NCBI RefSeq assembly: GCF_024868665.1
Contig: NC_079899.1
Coordinates: 2,034,035-2,098,034 of the forward strand
Length of the DNA stretch: 64,000 nucleotides
From: Triplophysa rosa
Lineage: Eukaryota; Chordata; Actinopteri; Cypriniformes; Nemacheilidae
Reading direction: 5' to 3'
Position numbers and translations under genes: made by a program. Positions 21,801-56,167 of this stretch are shown here, piece by piece (the stretch's first letter is position 1; each line of letters opens with the position of its first letter). The notes beneath the pieces were generated by a model, which was given only the letters and a program-made list of their open reading frames with translations, was not told where the DNA came from and did no database searches.

Positions 21801-23660
21801 CAGGACAAATAACACCCTGCTGTAACTCTGTCGAGATGTGAATACTGTATGCCATGTATAATCTGGACTGTAGCAACCTCATTAAGTGTCTGGTCCCTCT
21901 AGACTCCCCTAAGAGCTCAACTGATCCTAAATCATAACGGATCTGTCTGAGCCTTCAAACCTGGACATCCACAGTAACATAAAATCCACCTGAACTAAAT
22001 AAAGGCCAATTCACACCATGATTGATAACTATAAGATTTAAGGGGTGGTTTTCCTGGACACAGTTTAAGCCTAGTCGCAATTTAAATCTGAAAATATATC
22101 AGTGCCATTGTTTTGTCTCAATGACAAATGTGATGCACACTAGTCATTTTTTTTGTATTTGTTTTGTTTTGTTATAAGTTTGTTTTTAAAAACGACTTAC
22201 ACATCCTGATTAAACTAAAGTCTAGCCCTGGCTTAAAATAATCCCTGTCCGGGAAAGCGCCCCTAAATGTATTAGCGTGCACACCGGCGGATGACTCACT
22301 GTAACTCGATAGTGCTTGTTATACAGGAGCATGTGAATTGTATTGAAGTGAAGGATACGTTGCGAGGATCACGGCTTCCAAACATTTGATTGGCAGAGAC
22401 TCTCGTGTCATTTCCTTGGCAATGTCCATTAATCTGTGGAAGATAGTATAACTTGAACTACTTTAACTAAACTAAAAGCGTCTGATGAAGCCACACTGTA
22501 AGTCCTCGCACACATATTCATAATCACCTACTGCTGCCATCGGCTTGTAATTGTGTCTCGCGAGAGCTGTGTTTGTATGAAAGTGATGGCTTCAAATTGT
22601 TACTAGTTAAAATTCAAGCATGAATGTTTCAGATAAAATTGTGTGCACTTGATCTTACGCTGTGAGCGGTCGGCTCTTCTTTATCTCAAAAAACTGTGTT
22701 CCAGTGTGATTGTATCTGAGAGGCACTGTTAAGTACACAACAACACTCTGTCGAGGAACAAATAGGGCATTACACACAGTCAACTACTACACACAATATA
22801 CTGTTGAAGTTAATCAACTACAAAAACTCACAACAAAAGATTAGAGACGTTATACTTCAAAGCATTTCTACTAAAAGCATAAATGTACACACGATGCATT
22901 GACAAAGTGTTTAAACAGTTGATGTGTATGAAGTCACGAGCAGAGGATACTGTAGATCCCTGATGTATTTTTGTATGGCTTCCAGACGCTGAGGAATACT
23001 GCTGTTGGGTTGGAATGTAGGCACACTTGGTATTGGAATCTGTAGATTATAAAAATATGTTTTATTATCAAGTAAATATCAAGTTTGTATGTATATCAGT
23101 GTGGGGGACGAGGATAACAGCATCAGCGGAAAAAAGTTTCTTTGGGACACCACATTTATATATAATGTTATGCTACGCAAAGAATATAAAACACACATAA
23201 TAAAGAACTTAAATATAATGTTAACCATAGCAGCAAACAGAATAAATTCTGCCAGAACTGTCGTTCTTTTAATCCAAATGACTAAAGATCAGAGATTGGG
23301 ATTTTGCTTCACCTTGGGAAGGTCGCTGGTTGCCCAGATCCTCTTCCCTACATTCTCTCCATCAGGATGGATCCGGGCGACGTGCCTCCACATCTGCTCC
23401 CAGGTCTCCTCATTTATGGGCAGACCGCCCCGATTAATAATGCAGGGAATCCCACCATCCCTCAAATCTTCCCCCTCGTCCTCTTGTTCCTCGTCTCTGT
23501 CGTCAACCCCTCCCAAACTCTGAGCAGTCCGGCTCATTCTGAGGCCAGCAGAGGAGGCGCTGGCACTGGGCTGGATCACACAGGGCCTGAATCCTGACGT
23601 CCGGACCAATCTCCTCGGAGAGGTGCCGTGATGGAAAGAGCCGCAGCAGGACACGGGCAT
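18884..23660 (-). CDS. vash1: vasohibin 1, tubulin tyrosine carboxypeptidase
   Basis: Seven exons on the minus strand: 23660-23313, 23039-22951, 22715-22659, 22433-22359, 21122-20741, 20656-20547 and 18956-18884. All are in phase and encode 377 aa (human 365). VASH1 removes the C-terminal tyrosine of alpha-tubulin with its partner SVBP and restrains angiogenesis. The transglutaminase-like catalytic triad is present: Cys in PIKCLEAVIL, His in HIVLGV and Ser in GISRRQDL. The region after the core, SPTKDRKKDVGSP, is typical of VASH1 rather than VASH2. The last exon has only 24 codons and ends DVNGYQIRV, matching human. The first in-frame ATG is at 23660; the codon at 23693 is GTG, so the start is clear. 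Confidence 0.95.
19254..19320. mobile_element. retroposon tail (fish SINE-type)
   Basis: GACGCTTTTATCCAAAGCGA at 19270-19289 and the flanking ATGCATTT and ACATTGCATT are the conserved terminal segment of a very common fish retroposon. Only the tail is preserved. It lies in the last vash1 intron. Confidence 0.5.
19561..20270. mobile_element. DNA transposon remnant carrying two internal insertions
   Basis: The outer ends TGTGACCCTGGAGCACAAAA (left) and TTGTCCAGGGTCACATA (right) are inverted copies. Between them, sequence of the parent element is interrupted at about 19593-19730 by a small element with ends GTGTCTACACCGGACG and CGGGTGTAGAC, and at about 19874-20098 by a second unrelated insert. 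Flanks are AT-rich (TTATTAT on both sides). It lies in the last vash1 intron and is non-coding. Confidence 0.6.
21215..21790. repeat. GTAGTTCTTACTGT-rich imperfect repeat in vash1 intron 4
   Basis: About 570 bp consist of variants of TGTAGTTCTTACTGTAGTTT in irregular order, with larger duplications such as GCAGTGCTAAGTCTTGTTCT and its near-copies. On the coding strand this is purine/A-rich. It lies directly upstream of vash1 exon 5 in transcript order. Confidence 0.75.
22041..22264. mobile_element. MITE family A copy 2
   Basis: The left end GGTTTTCCTGGACACAGTTT and the right end TCCCTGTCCGGGAAAGCGCC are inverted relatives, with GCCTAGTC and the complement AGTCTAGCCCTGGC inside. The centre has GTGCCATTGTTTTGTCTCAA, shared with the copies at 8.2 and 58.1 kb. 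It lies in vash1 intron 4. Confidence 0.65.
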
Positions 23661-24147
23661 GGACGGGTCACACACACACAATGGGTCAAACACTGTCTCT
23701 CTCTCTCTCTCTCACTGGATCACAAACACTCTCTGTAGGGTGGCTGGGTGTCTGACACACTCGGACCCCCAGCCAAATCTCTGTCAACACATTTCAAGCA
23801 GCATACTAGTTTTCAAGTACACGACTAATATGTAACTAAAACACAAAACCCCTTCAGCTCTACTTGTCAGCACAAACTGAATATCAGTTATAACGCGTAA
23901 GGAACATTGAAAATATTACAGCTGATCATGACAGTAACAATAGAGATCAATACGCGTCTGATTCATGAGCCCCGACCGCCCAACAGCATCAGAATAAACA
24001 TCAGAACACATCAAATAAATCTGTTATCCTCCAGAAAACATTCACAGGCAGTCCAGTATCACATCCACGGGTTAAATCAAAGCGTCTGCCCTTAATCTTC
24101 AGCGCATCACAAACACTACAGTAAAGACGCGCCGGCGAACGCGCCAA

Positions 24148-24155
24148 TGACGTCA
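24148..24155. promoter_or_regulatory. CRE-like site near the vash1 promoter
   Basis: A perfect TGACGTCA, preceded by GCCAA, lies in a CpG-rich stretch (about 24120-24200), some 490 bp upstream of the vash1 start codon. The position suggests the core promoter or 5' UTR; no other support. Confidence 0.45.
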
Positions 24156-24779
24156 CCCCACCGCCGACCCAACGCGTCCCGCGAAGCTCAGTGTCATTAC
24201 GCGCACGTGTTTACAGACAATACAGAGCGACACAATAGATTCCAATAGTTAGCTTCATCGTGATGGCTGTCGGTTCGAGCCATCGCCCAGTCGGATCTCA
24301 GACCCGCTATGTGACGTTGAACGATGTCCGAGTCGTTCTTTTGAACTGATTCACTTGAATGATTCGTTGGAGCCGAATCGCGAAACGTTGTCGAGCATTC
24401 GGGTGTTCCGAAGACTTTCTTACTTTATTTTTTTTAGCAATAAACAAGAGCTTATTAATAACATTGTGAGTACAATAGTAATGCCAATTTACCAGGTGGA
24501 ATAATAAACAACACCATATACGCAATTTATACAATGAGGTCTAAACAGTTATAAGAAAACTTCTGTAAATGTCTTTAAATCATATTCCACTTCCACTACT
24601 CCTATAGTGTGCACTATTGTGCCTTATTATATCTACATTTTATGTATACATGTATATAACACTACCTCTACTTACTACATGATCCTTTTGCACAAGTGTA
24701 CATACAATCTGTTCATATGTATATTCTACTGTATACAACCCTGTCCAATGTCTCTTATATGTTATTATCCCCCATTTTC

Positions 24780-27260
24780 TGTACAATAGTCTTTTATTTT
24801 ATGAGTCATTCTATAATTAGGGGTACATTTCATATCATCATATAAGTGAAGAAATCAGTGTGTTTTTTTGCTAAATATTCTACTTGTTTCCATAATATAT
24901 CACTGGAATGTGCAAAATTCATTAATTGGCAAGCTTAAGCTCAAATGATAACTTAAATATTTAAATCAAAATAAACATCTGATTCATTATTTTGTCAACT
25001 GTGTTACAGACAAAAGTTGTATCATAGAAGACATGAATGAAATACTAAGCATTTGATAAAACATTTGTTTGGAAGTTCTTTAGTCTATTCTTCAGTGTGT
25101 TTGTGGTTGTTTGTCTAACTGCTTTGAAAATATGAATTTTGAGCTGGATAATTGATATTCTGTGGGATAGTATCATCAAGGATGATTTTTTTCCCTCTAC
25201 ATTAATCCACATTACGTTGAATTTAGAGTTATTCAACATTATTATGTCAGACCTTGCTCTCTAAAAATGTCCCCCATCATTTTTATTACAGTTCAGCCAA
25301 CATTTATACAAATTATGGCACAAAAATCCCATGTAACACAGTTGACAACAAAGTAACAGTTGACGGGAAGCATTAGGAAAAGAAGAGAGAAACGTTGCTT
25401 TATGATAAAAACATTATTTTTGATAACAAATCTACAATATGTCAGATGCAATTAAGGCATGCCACTTTTCTCGTTGTTTCTTTAAATATGCAGCCCTTTT
25501 CTCAGGATCCGCATCACGCTGAGCCCTGTACTGGAGCTGCTTCTCAGCAGCAGATAACCTCATCTCTCTAGACCATGTCATGGTCCTGCCTTCTTGTTCA
25601 TGATTTTCTAGTCTTGTGGCAGGATCGTGACAGATCCCTTATGTTTAGTGTGAGAAAGTCATGGTTTGTTTATCATTTGACATGTGCTTCTCTCAACGGT
25701 TTGTGTGGAGAAGAACCCATATGCAGGCAGCAGCGGTGAAGGGGTTAACAAATTATTTATTTAACAAATAAAACACAAAACAAAAACCCACAATAGGGTA
25801 ACGAAGACAGGACTAATATAAAAACAGAAACCAAAATACTGAGGGGGCAAAAACAGCAAGACAAAAATAACTAAAACTTAAACACGACACAACGTCTTAC
25901 CAAAACACAGAAGGGTAACAAAGGCAGGGCAGGGTAAATAACAAACACGTACTTCACAGGCAAGGCAAGGAATCAAGGACACGAGCAAAACACACCGCCA
26001 TCTACAACCAGGTAGGTACAAGAACAACGATCGAGCACAGGACAATGAACACGAGGATATTTTATAGGGAGACAAACAAAGGATAATAAACGAGGGGCAG
26101 GTGAGGAACGTGAGACACGGCAGGGAAGCAATACGGGAAACGAGAGGGGCGGGGCCAATGACGAGACACGAGAAAGCACATGGCATGTCAATGATAAACA
26201 AACCATGACTTTCTCACACTAAACATAAGGGATCTGTCACGATCCTGCCACAAGACTAGAAAATCATAAACAAGAAGGCAGGACCATGACAGACCAGAAA
26301 TTACTCTGTTTTGAAATAGTGTATAGCATAATTGATAGGGCTAAAATTACATATGTCATCAGGAAACTGTCATTTCAAATCACTGAAACGTATCAAAATG
26401 ATCCATGAAATTATTGTTTGTTAATATGAGTAGGCTATAGGGGTAGAATGGAAAATATCTATAATGATGTCGTTAAGTCTAGCTAGAGTATAAATATTTA
26501 TTCAGTGTATGGATAATATTGTTGAGTTAATCCCTGTATCATTCAAAATTTTAATAACAATAATTAAAAAATGGTTTCAGATCAGCTGACTTCTTCCCTG
26601 ATAAGTATAACTCAAATCATGCATTTATGTAATTACTACCTTATTACACTTTTATATATTATAATTTAATTTCTGTGTAGTATCAATTTAATCAAGTTAA
26701 TGTTTTTTAATCAATGGACTTAATAAGCATAAACCCAGTAAACCCTTACAACATTGTCAACCGTGTTATTCCCTGTCAACTGTGTTACACTTGATGGGTA
26801 ACATAGTTGACAGGTAACATAGTTGACATTTCCTCCATTTTAGACCCATTTTAGGCCCTACAGACCTTAAACATGTCACCATATGACCTTGATCAATTTA
26901 TATTTCTATGTACTTTCTTTACATTTTGTTGATTATAACATCTAAGATAAATACACAAGAAAATGTTGATAACATAGTTGATGAACAATTAATCCACTCC
27001 ATATGCAGACAATCATTTTGATGAAATATTGAAGAGGAGGAGTTGAAAATTACCACACTGTCTTCAGAATTCCTGCCAAAAAGGGCGTGGCATCACACAT
27101 TGTTGATTATTTGAATTTGGAGCAAACCATTGCTGATTTATAGGGGTTATATAAATGGGTAACATAGTTGATAAAGATTTCTCGGACACACACAAAGTGA
27201 ATAATTTTATGTTTATTAAGGATTCAAATAGTTTTAAAAACACCTTTATCATGTTTTAAT
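24780..27260. mobile_element. unclassified transposon remnant with repeated GTAACATAGTTGAC phrases
   Basis: The 14-mer GTAACATAGTTGAC or close variants occurs at least eight times on both strands: 24994, 25333, 25353, 26756, 26775, 26798, 26814 and 27159, plus 26968. On the minus strand 25575-25457 encodes a conserved-looking piece containing RDADPEKRAAYLKKQREKW, which I recognise from repeat-encoded fish proteins but cannot assign to a superfamily. A separate 716-bp inverted-repeat element (25576-26291) interrupts the remnant right at the end of that piece. The outer termini are not resolved. Confidence 0.45.
25576..26291. mobile_element. 716-bp element with ~100-bp near-perfect inverted repeats
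   Basis: The left end (25576-25690) and the reverse complement of the right end (26175-26291) match over about 100 bp with almost no mismatches, both starting TGTCATGGTCCTGCCTTCTT. GACCA directly flanks both sides (25571-25575 and 26292-26296), a likely 5-bp target-site duplication. No transposase frame is visible, so this is a non-autonomous cut-and-paste element. The near-identity of the arms points to recent insertion. Confidence 0.8.
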
Positions 27261-28797
27261 GATTATTTTGAACAAATAATGTTGAAAATAATATACACAA
27301 ACATGTCTTCTAGGGTTAATTTTGAAGAGCAAACTTGAAAAGCATGAAATCGGACAGCACAAAAACTGCAAATTCCCGTATATAATTTGCATTTTTTGCT
27401 AAATAAATTAAAGAACTTGCTAACTTTCTTTATTAAAAGAAAGAGAAATATCACCTAATATAAAATTGGTCATTGCTTGAAATTAATATTTAGTCAAATT
27501 GATAAATACACCCCATGGACATGGTATGTACCCGTAATTATAGAATCACTCTTGATATGTATGTTTTAGAATCTTTTAGACTGTAAATCTTATTATATTG
27601 TATGGTCATTGTGTTGAATGCCTGTGGTTTGCTGCGCATGCGCACACGGATCAGATAAGCGTCCTGGGCAAGGACAGCGAGATCCAATCGTATGAGTGCA
27701 TGAGGCATTTATATAGCGCTGTATTGTGTATTGCTGTACACCCAAAGCATGACATTGCGACAACTTGCCCCACACCTGACAATTATGAAAAACGCGCCGT
27801 AATTAGCTACAATTGAATCAAAAATAGGATAAAGTCCCGGAGAGTCAGATTATGGGCGGTTTACTGTATTTTAGCAAAATGCAAATACAAGCATACATAC
27901 AAAAAAAAACATCCAATAATTGTATTAAATGAATTGTTTGAAATCGCAGCATTTAAAACTTACCTTGATGTGTCAATTTCTCACATTTTGAATAAAATAC
28001 ACCAGATCTAGTCCTTTGCTAATATGGTTGTATAAAGCATAAAGAAGCAAATCCCACGATTATACAGATGATGTAGAAAACTGACTAGGATATTAAAGCA
28101 ACCTTAAACATCATCCGTTCTAACAGATAAAACACGAACACGCACAGATGCATAAAGAAGTTTTCATTTGGTTGCAGCTGCAAATATACATTTTTGCTTG
28201 ACTTATTTCATGTCTTATTTGGCAAAAAACACACAAGAATGACAAGCATTTGTTCAAAAGAAAGAAAAAATCAGAAAATGATGTTATATATTCAACACGC
28301 TACATGTGAAACTGCACAGAAGAAAACCTAACAAGCGTGACATGTGCGTATGCTGAAAACCCCGTGAATGTGACACCTGTGAATGTAACAGAAAAACACT
28401 TTAAAACTGTCATTAATACTGATGCTGATCGAAGAGACCTTTCATCCTTGTTAAAACAATGTAAAAATGATTAAAGACGAATGAACGGAAGAAAGAACAT
28501 TAAAAAGCGTTATGACACTTATGAAGGGTTCGTTTCATTTCACATCTGCTTGAATTCACCCTTTTCCCCTGATCCAGCCCGCCATACAGCACTAAAACAC
28601 ACATCAGCTTGACGTGAAACAGTCTTTGGTTGATATTAAAAGGCACTCTGTGATTTGGCTGACAGAAGCTTGTTTGGCTTTAAGAGTTTCTCCGGCCGGA
28701 GCAACGCAACATCAGTTCCACTCATTCAAACATACTGTGGACACACGAACACGCTTTACTTCACAACGCTCAGCGTGACTGAAGGGTGCCGAGAGAG
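27261..28797. other. vash1-nek9 intergenic DNA and nek9 3' flank
   Basis: No gene is seen. At about 27690-27771 there is a common fish repeat with TTTATATAGCGCTGTATTGT followed by GACAACTTGCCCC. The nek9 3' UTR must occupy some of the right part. No canonical minus-strand polyadenylation signal was found close to the stop. Confidence 0.4.
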
Positions 28798-38188
<9,391 letters not shown>

Positions 38189-39116
38189 CTCCCTCTTTCT
38201 CGGACGCTCGAGCACACCGTTCACGGGTAAATCAGTTCCAGTTAAAGCTTTGTTTTGAATCCTGGCCTGCTTCGGTGCAGCGCTCGTTCACTACATTCGG
38301 GCAGAACAGTGGCCTGTCCGTCACCTCAAAGTCACACAGATCTGCTGTCTATCACATTAACGCACTTTTTCCTCGTTTAACGACATAACGCCACTTTGTT
38401 GCGCTCAGTTTCTTCCCTGCAAATTGAACTACAACTTGGTGTTGGGAGTCGTTTCCGACAGGGAATCGGTTCTTTCGCTGCTTTGAACAAGTTCACGTTA
38501 TGCGGGCTGGGGTTTAACAGGTGAGTCGAATCTTTGAGAGTCGACTCAGTGTTGACAGGTCGTATTCGGACAGAAACAACAATCGACACAGGAACCGGAA
38601 GTGGCGCATTTTAAACAACCCAGGAGCTTGCGTGTCAAAATAATGCTCTAGTTATAGTTCTAAAATGAATGTTATTTATTTACTTAAAATAATAAATATA
38701 TACTGTATGTATACTGTAACTTGTCAATCAGATTACAATTAAATAAAATAATGTATTTGTTTGTAACAGTTCAACTCTGATTTAACACTTTTTAGGGTTT
38801 CTGTGAAAAGTTCCAGTTATTGATTATTTTTCTATTTTTTATAAGTCTTAAAGGCAAACCTTATTAAAATAGATATTAAATGACATTTCTATACATTCTC
38901 TGGATTTTTAATCTTTTAGATATTGTATTTCTATCTTTTAGATACTTCAAGATACTTGAAATTAAAAACAAGGGTTAGGGTCCAGCAAATTTACATTTAT
39001 TCTTCACCAAATTTAAATTATTTCCCCCAATGTACATTTATGAATACGAAAAAAGTCTTATATTTATTCTACCTGTCAACGTCTTTCACAGCTCGTCAGA
39101 AAATCTGCGGCCTGTG

Positions 39117-39224
39117 ATTGGTAGAATCTCCCAGAAGTGGGCGGTTGCTTGAAGCACCGCCTCCAAACTATCCAATGAAGTGGTGGTACGACCTGACGGA
39201 AGCATCGTTCGCGATTGTGATTGG
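39117..39224 (+). promoter_or_regulatory. erg28 promoter with CCAAT and GC boxes
   Basis: Three CCAAT-type boxes (ATTGG 39117-39121, CCAAT 39172-39176, ATTGG 39220-39224) and a GC box (GGGCGG 39139-39144) cluster just upstream of a 5' UTR exon. That exon's donor is at 39308 (ATTAAG then GTAAGA) and its acceptor is at 39440. The nek9 start lies about 0.9 kb to the left on the other strand, so the region separates two divergent genes. NF-Y binding is inferred. Confidence 0.55.
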
Positions 39225-39450
39225 TCAGCATTCATGTCCTGAGCTGGAGCGGTCAGTTGTGTTTGGATTGTTGAGCTGTAACAGTTATACTACAACACCT
39301 GATTAAGGTAAGAAGAATGAATAAACCAGTAAATCCATTAACAATTACCGTTCACGGTGAAAGTTAAGATATGATCGTTCAGTCATGTAGTTAAAACGAG
39401 CAGAGTAATGGATGTGAATGTAGCATGTGATGTGATGCAGGTGCTGAAGG

Positions 39451-40676
39451 ATGAGTCGTCTTCTGAACGTGTTGAGGAGTTGGCTGCTCATGGTGTCTGT
39501 GATCGCGATGGGAAACACCGTTCAGAGCTTCAGAGATCACAGCTTCTTATCGGAGAAACTCTACACAGGAACACCTGATTATGGTCTTAACCCAACAAAC
39601 CTTCATGTATTAATGATCGAAAGCATTCACAGATTTTATATACTGTTTGTTTGCTCTGTTTGATATTTTCTGTGCTTTACTGTATGTTTCATCTTTGTAG
39701 ATTTGTTTAAGAACGATTGTTTGTAGGCCTATACATGTATATTAAATGAAATATGCGACGAACCCGGGGCAAGTTGTCACACTTTACACTCCATATTTCT
39801 AAAGTCTAAAGTCAATTTCTCTACAGACCCAACTCATGGCTATAAAGGCTATTACACATTTCTATCTTTATTGTCCAGGAAAAATTGCACATTAAGAAGG
39901 CTCACCGGAATAAAACACGTGACAACTTGCCCCAATCTGAGCTACAGCATATAACATTTACTACGTTCATTAAATAGTGCAAAGAATTGAAATTCAACTA
40001 GCCAGAAAATAAATATAGGAATGAACCTAAATGAGTGACTTGCTCAGCATTATACAATCAATCAATGTTAATATTCATGCATGTACACTAAAATTGCTGG
40101 GTTGTTTTTACCTGCGAGTGTAGATTGTAAACAAAATATGAAGGATGTGTGAAAAGCAGTACGTTGTTGCTGCTAAATGAAATGTGCTGGTGTTTGATTC
40201 TTTAGTGAATGGACTTCAGGCGAGAACCTTTGGGATATGGACGCTTCTGTCTTCCATCATACGCTGTGCCTGCGCTATAGACATTCAGAACCGAACGTAA
40301 GACTTCACCTCTTAAGAAAACACGCATCCATATAATCAGACAGGATCCGTTATGTTAATGTGTCATATATCTTTCAGGCTTTATCATATCACCCTGTGGA
40401 CATTTGTTCTGGCGCTCGGACACTTTCTGTCAGAGGCTTTCATTTATAAAACCGCTCCTTTGACCATTGGTGTCATGGCTCCTCTGATCGTGGCAAGTGA
40501 GTGATGACTTCTCGTAATGCCATGAGATGTTCATGAACAATATTCTAAATGTTTCTCAAAACCTCATCTTCACCCTTTGTGTTTCAGGTGTCTCTATCGT
40601 GGCCATGTTAATTGGCTTTCAGTGTATCGATGATCCGCAGGAAGACGTCCGAGCCCGACAGAAGAAGAGGAACTGA
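39451..40676 (+). CDS. erg28: ergosterol biosynthesis 28 homolog, ER membrane scaffold
   Basis: Four coding exons: 39451-39583, 40206-40296, 40378-40496 and 40588-40676. Together they encode 143 aa (human 140) with near-full-length similarity: [45 protein letters not shown] and a C-terminal RQKKRN ER-retrieval-like dibasic tail. ERG28 tethers the sterol C4-demethylation enzymes in the ER membrane. Several hydrophobic membrane segments are visible. The donor of the first coding exon is GTCTTA, a weak but GT-type site; the phase fits. A non-coding 5' exon precedes it. The start codon is preceded by GAAGG. Confidence 0.95.
39752..39945. repeat. GGGGCAAGTTGTCAC inverted pair in erg28 intron
   Basis: GGGGCAAGTTGTCAC at 39766-39780 is repeated in inverted form at 39919-39933 (GTGACAACTTGCCCC), 138 bp apart. 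The same 13-mer core also occurs at 27759-27771. This looks like part of a transposon with a characteristic phrase, similar in style to the 25-27-kb remnant. Confidence 0.5.
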
Positions 40677-41218
40677 AGAACCGTCCGTGTCCTTCCAGTA
40701 ACATTCACATCATCATGTTCTGATGCCTCCAGACGCTGGAACTTTAAAGGGTTCAAAGGAAATGTGAAGTCCTGCTTCAGGTGGACGATTCTTCTGAACG
40801 TCTGTTTGTTGCTCATGTGACCTGTGAAGCGTTATCATTGGTCGACCAATGTTGTAACGGTAACCAAACACCTTGGCCTACAACTACCAAACGCTTTCAA
40901 TTTACTGTTGTTTTTCAGAGACTGAAATCACATTTTTATATGAATTTGTATGATATTTGGAGCTGTGCTCGTTCATCGGGTGCATTCTGCTTTCTCCAGT
41001 ACTGAAGAAGTTCTCATGAATACTGGAAACCGTCACTGCTTGTCAACGCTTTGTTTTTATCAAAAGAATTTAATTGATATTGTCTACAAATATATATCAA
41101 GCATCTACACATCTACTGTAAGGATTTTAAATTCAGTGTTGACATTTTAGTTAAATTTATGTTAAATCATTATCTAACATCAAATGACTTCAGATTAACT
41201 TGAGTTTGTTTGAGGGAC

Positions 41219-41276
41219 AATAAAAAACTTCACGTTTGCTAAGTGCGTTTAAAAAAAACTAGTCTTACTTTTTATT
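41219..41276. terminator. facing polyadenylation signals of erg28 and flvcr2
   Basis: AATAAA on the plus strand (41219-41224) lies 543 bp after the erg28 stop. TTTATT at 41271-41276 is AATAAA on the minus strand and is the first good signal past the proposed flvcr2 terminal exon. The two convergent transcripts would end within roughly 50 bp of each other, or overlap. Confidence 0.5.
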
Positions 41277-42447
41277 GTTGATTATGACAAATGATTCTTT
41301 ACACAACACTGTTGATTTTTATACAAATACTGTAGTAAACAGCAGCAGAGATACACATGTAAAACAATAAATTATTCTAAAGATTATTTGAACAATTTTT
41401 TGGAAACCGAATGGAGTATTCCAAGTCATACTAAGTTCAGTCTGTCACCTGTACAGACACTTGACTGGAAAAAGAAAGATGTCACTTCCGACTGATCTAG
41501 TTCATATCCTTATTTTATGACACAACAACTTACAGTATAACTTCATAAATAAACATCTAAATAAGTTGATTCAGTTCAATCTGATATACTCAGTGCAGTT
41601 ATGAATTTTTGTTGTCAATTTTTTAGTCGAACGTCTCTGTCAGATTCTCATAGGATGAGGGTCTACGCTGGTGGTGCCAGAGGGTTGAAGGGTCAAAACA
41701 ACCACACTGACATGAATAATCAGGTCTGGCCGGTCAATGAAACAGTCATTCTCAATCCATGTAGATACGTGACTCAAATATAACTAAATGTCTAGCAGTG
41801 TGCTAAAGGGTTAGCTAACTATAAAAACACAACGAATAAGAAATATTTAACTTCTTAAACTTGGTTATATACCAATATGTATCATATAATGCACAATATG
41901 TTGATAATCTAATCAGACACCCATAAAAAAGTTCTTCTGCAATTCGACTGGATGAGTAACATCAATGAATGATGAGTCTTCCTGTCAGAACTGCTAGGAA
42001 ATTGTCTGTTACTCAGAAGATTTCAGCATCTTGTTTAAAAACCATTGATCTTCCATGACCACACTGTGATGTCCAGCATCAATGATCACCCGCGTACACA
42101 TCTCAGGTGAATATCTTCACACAACCATCCCATCCTTTCAAATCTCAGAGTTTAAAATTCTAACGTACTTATTATTATGAAATAATATTCTTTGTAAAAC
42201 TATTTTCTTCATCTTAATAATGCTATAAATATAATAAATATCACAGGAAAAATACTGGAAATTCGATCTCTGTAAAGCTAGGAAACGTCACACATGTTTC
42301 CCTCCCAGGATTTGCTTGTGTAAAGGTTTTCTGAACCGCGTGCTGGGGATTCTTGTGGACCTGAAACTTCACGAATGTTTCATCTTGTTGAGGAAAAGCT
42401 TGTGTCTTGAAAGAGCTTGATCTGTGATGCGTCACTGACGTCCAGTC

Positions 42448-55965
<13,518 letters not shown>

Positions 55966-56167
55966 GTTGTATCACTGAAATCAGCTCCAGAATGAATGAA
56001 CAACAACACAGACGCATGAATTCAGTTGCGCTCTGCGCGCTCGAGTCCACGCGCACCCCGGAAAAACTTCGTTCCAGAGCCAATAAACGTGACGCGGGGC
56101 AAAGGTTAAGAAAGTCCTGATGATCCCTCCTAGAAAAACACGTTCTTTTCTTATCACTGTGATTCAA

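Noticed and set aside
23661..23693. Longer vash1 N-terminus starting at 23693
   Set aside because: The codon there is GTG; the first in-frame ATG is 23660, giving a length close to human.
38189..38224. Longer nek9 N-terminus starting at 38224
   Set aside because: The codon there is GTG; the ATG at 38188 gives MSLDEYERH, which aligns with the human start.
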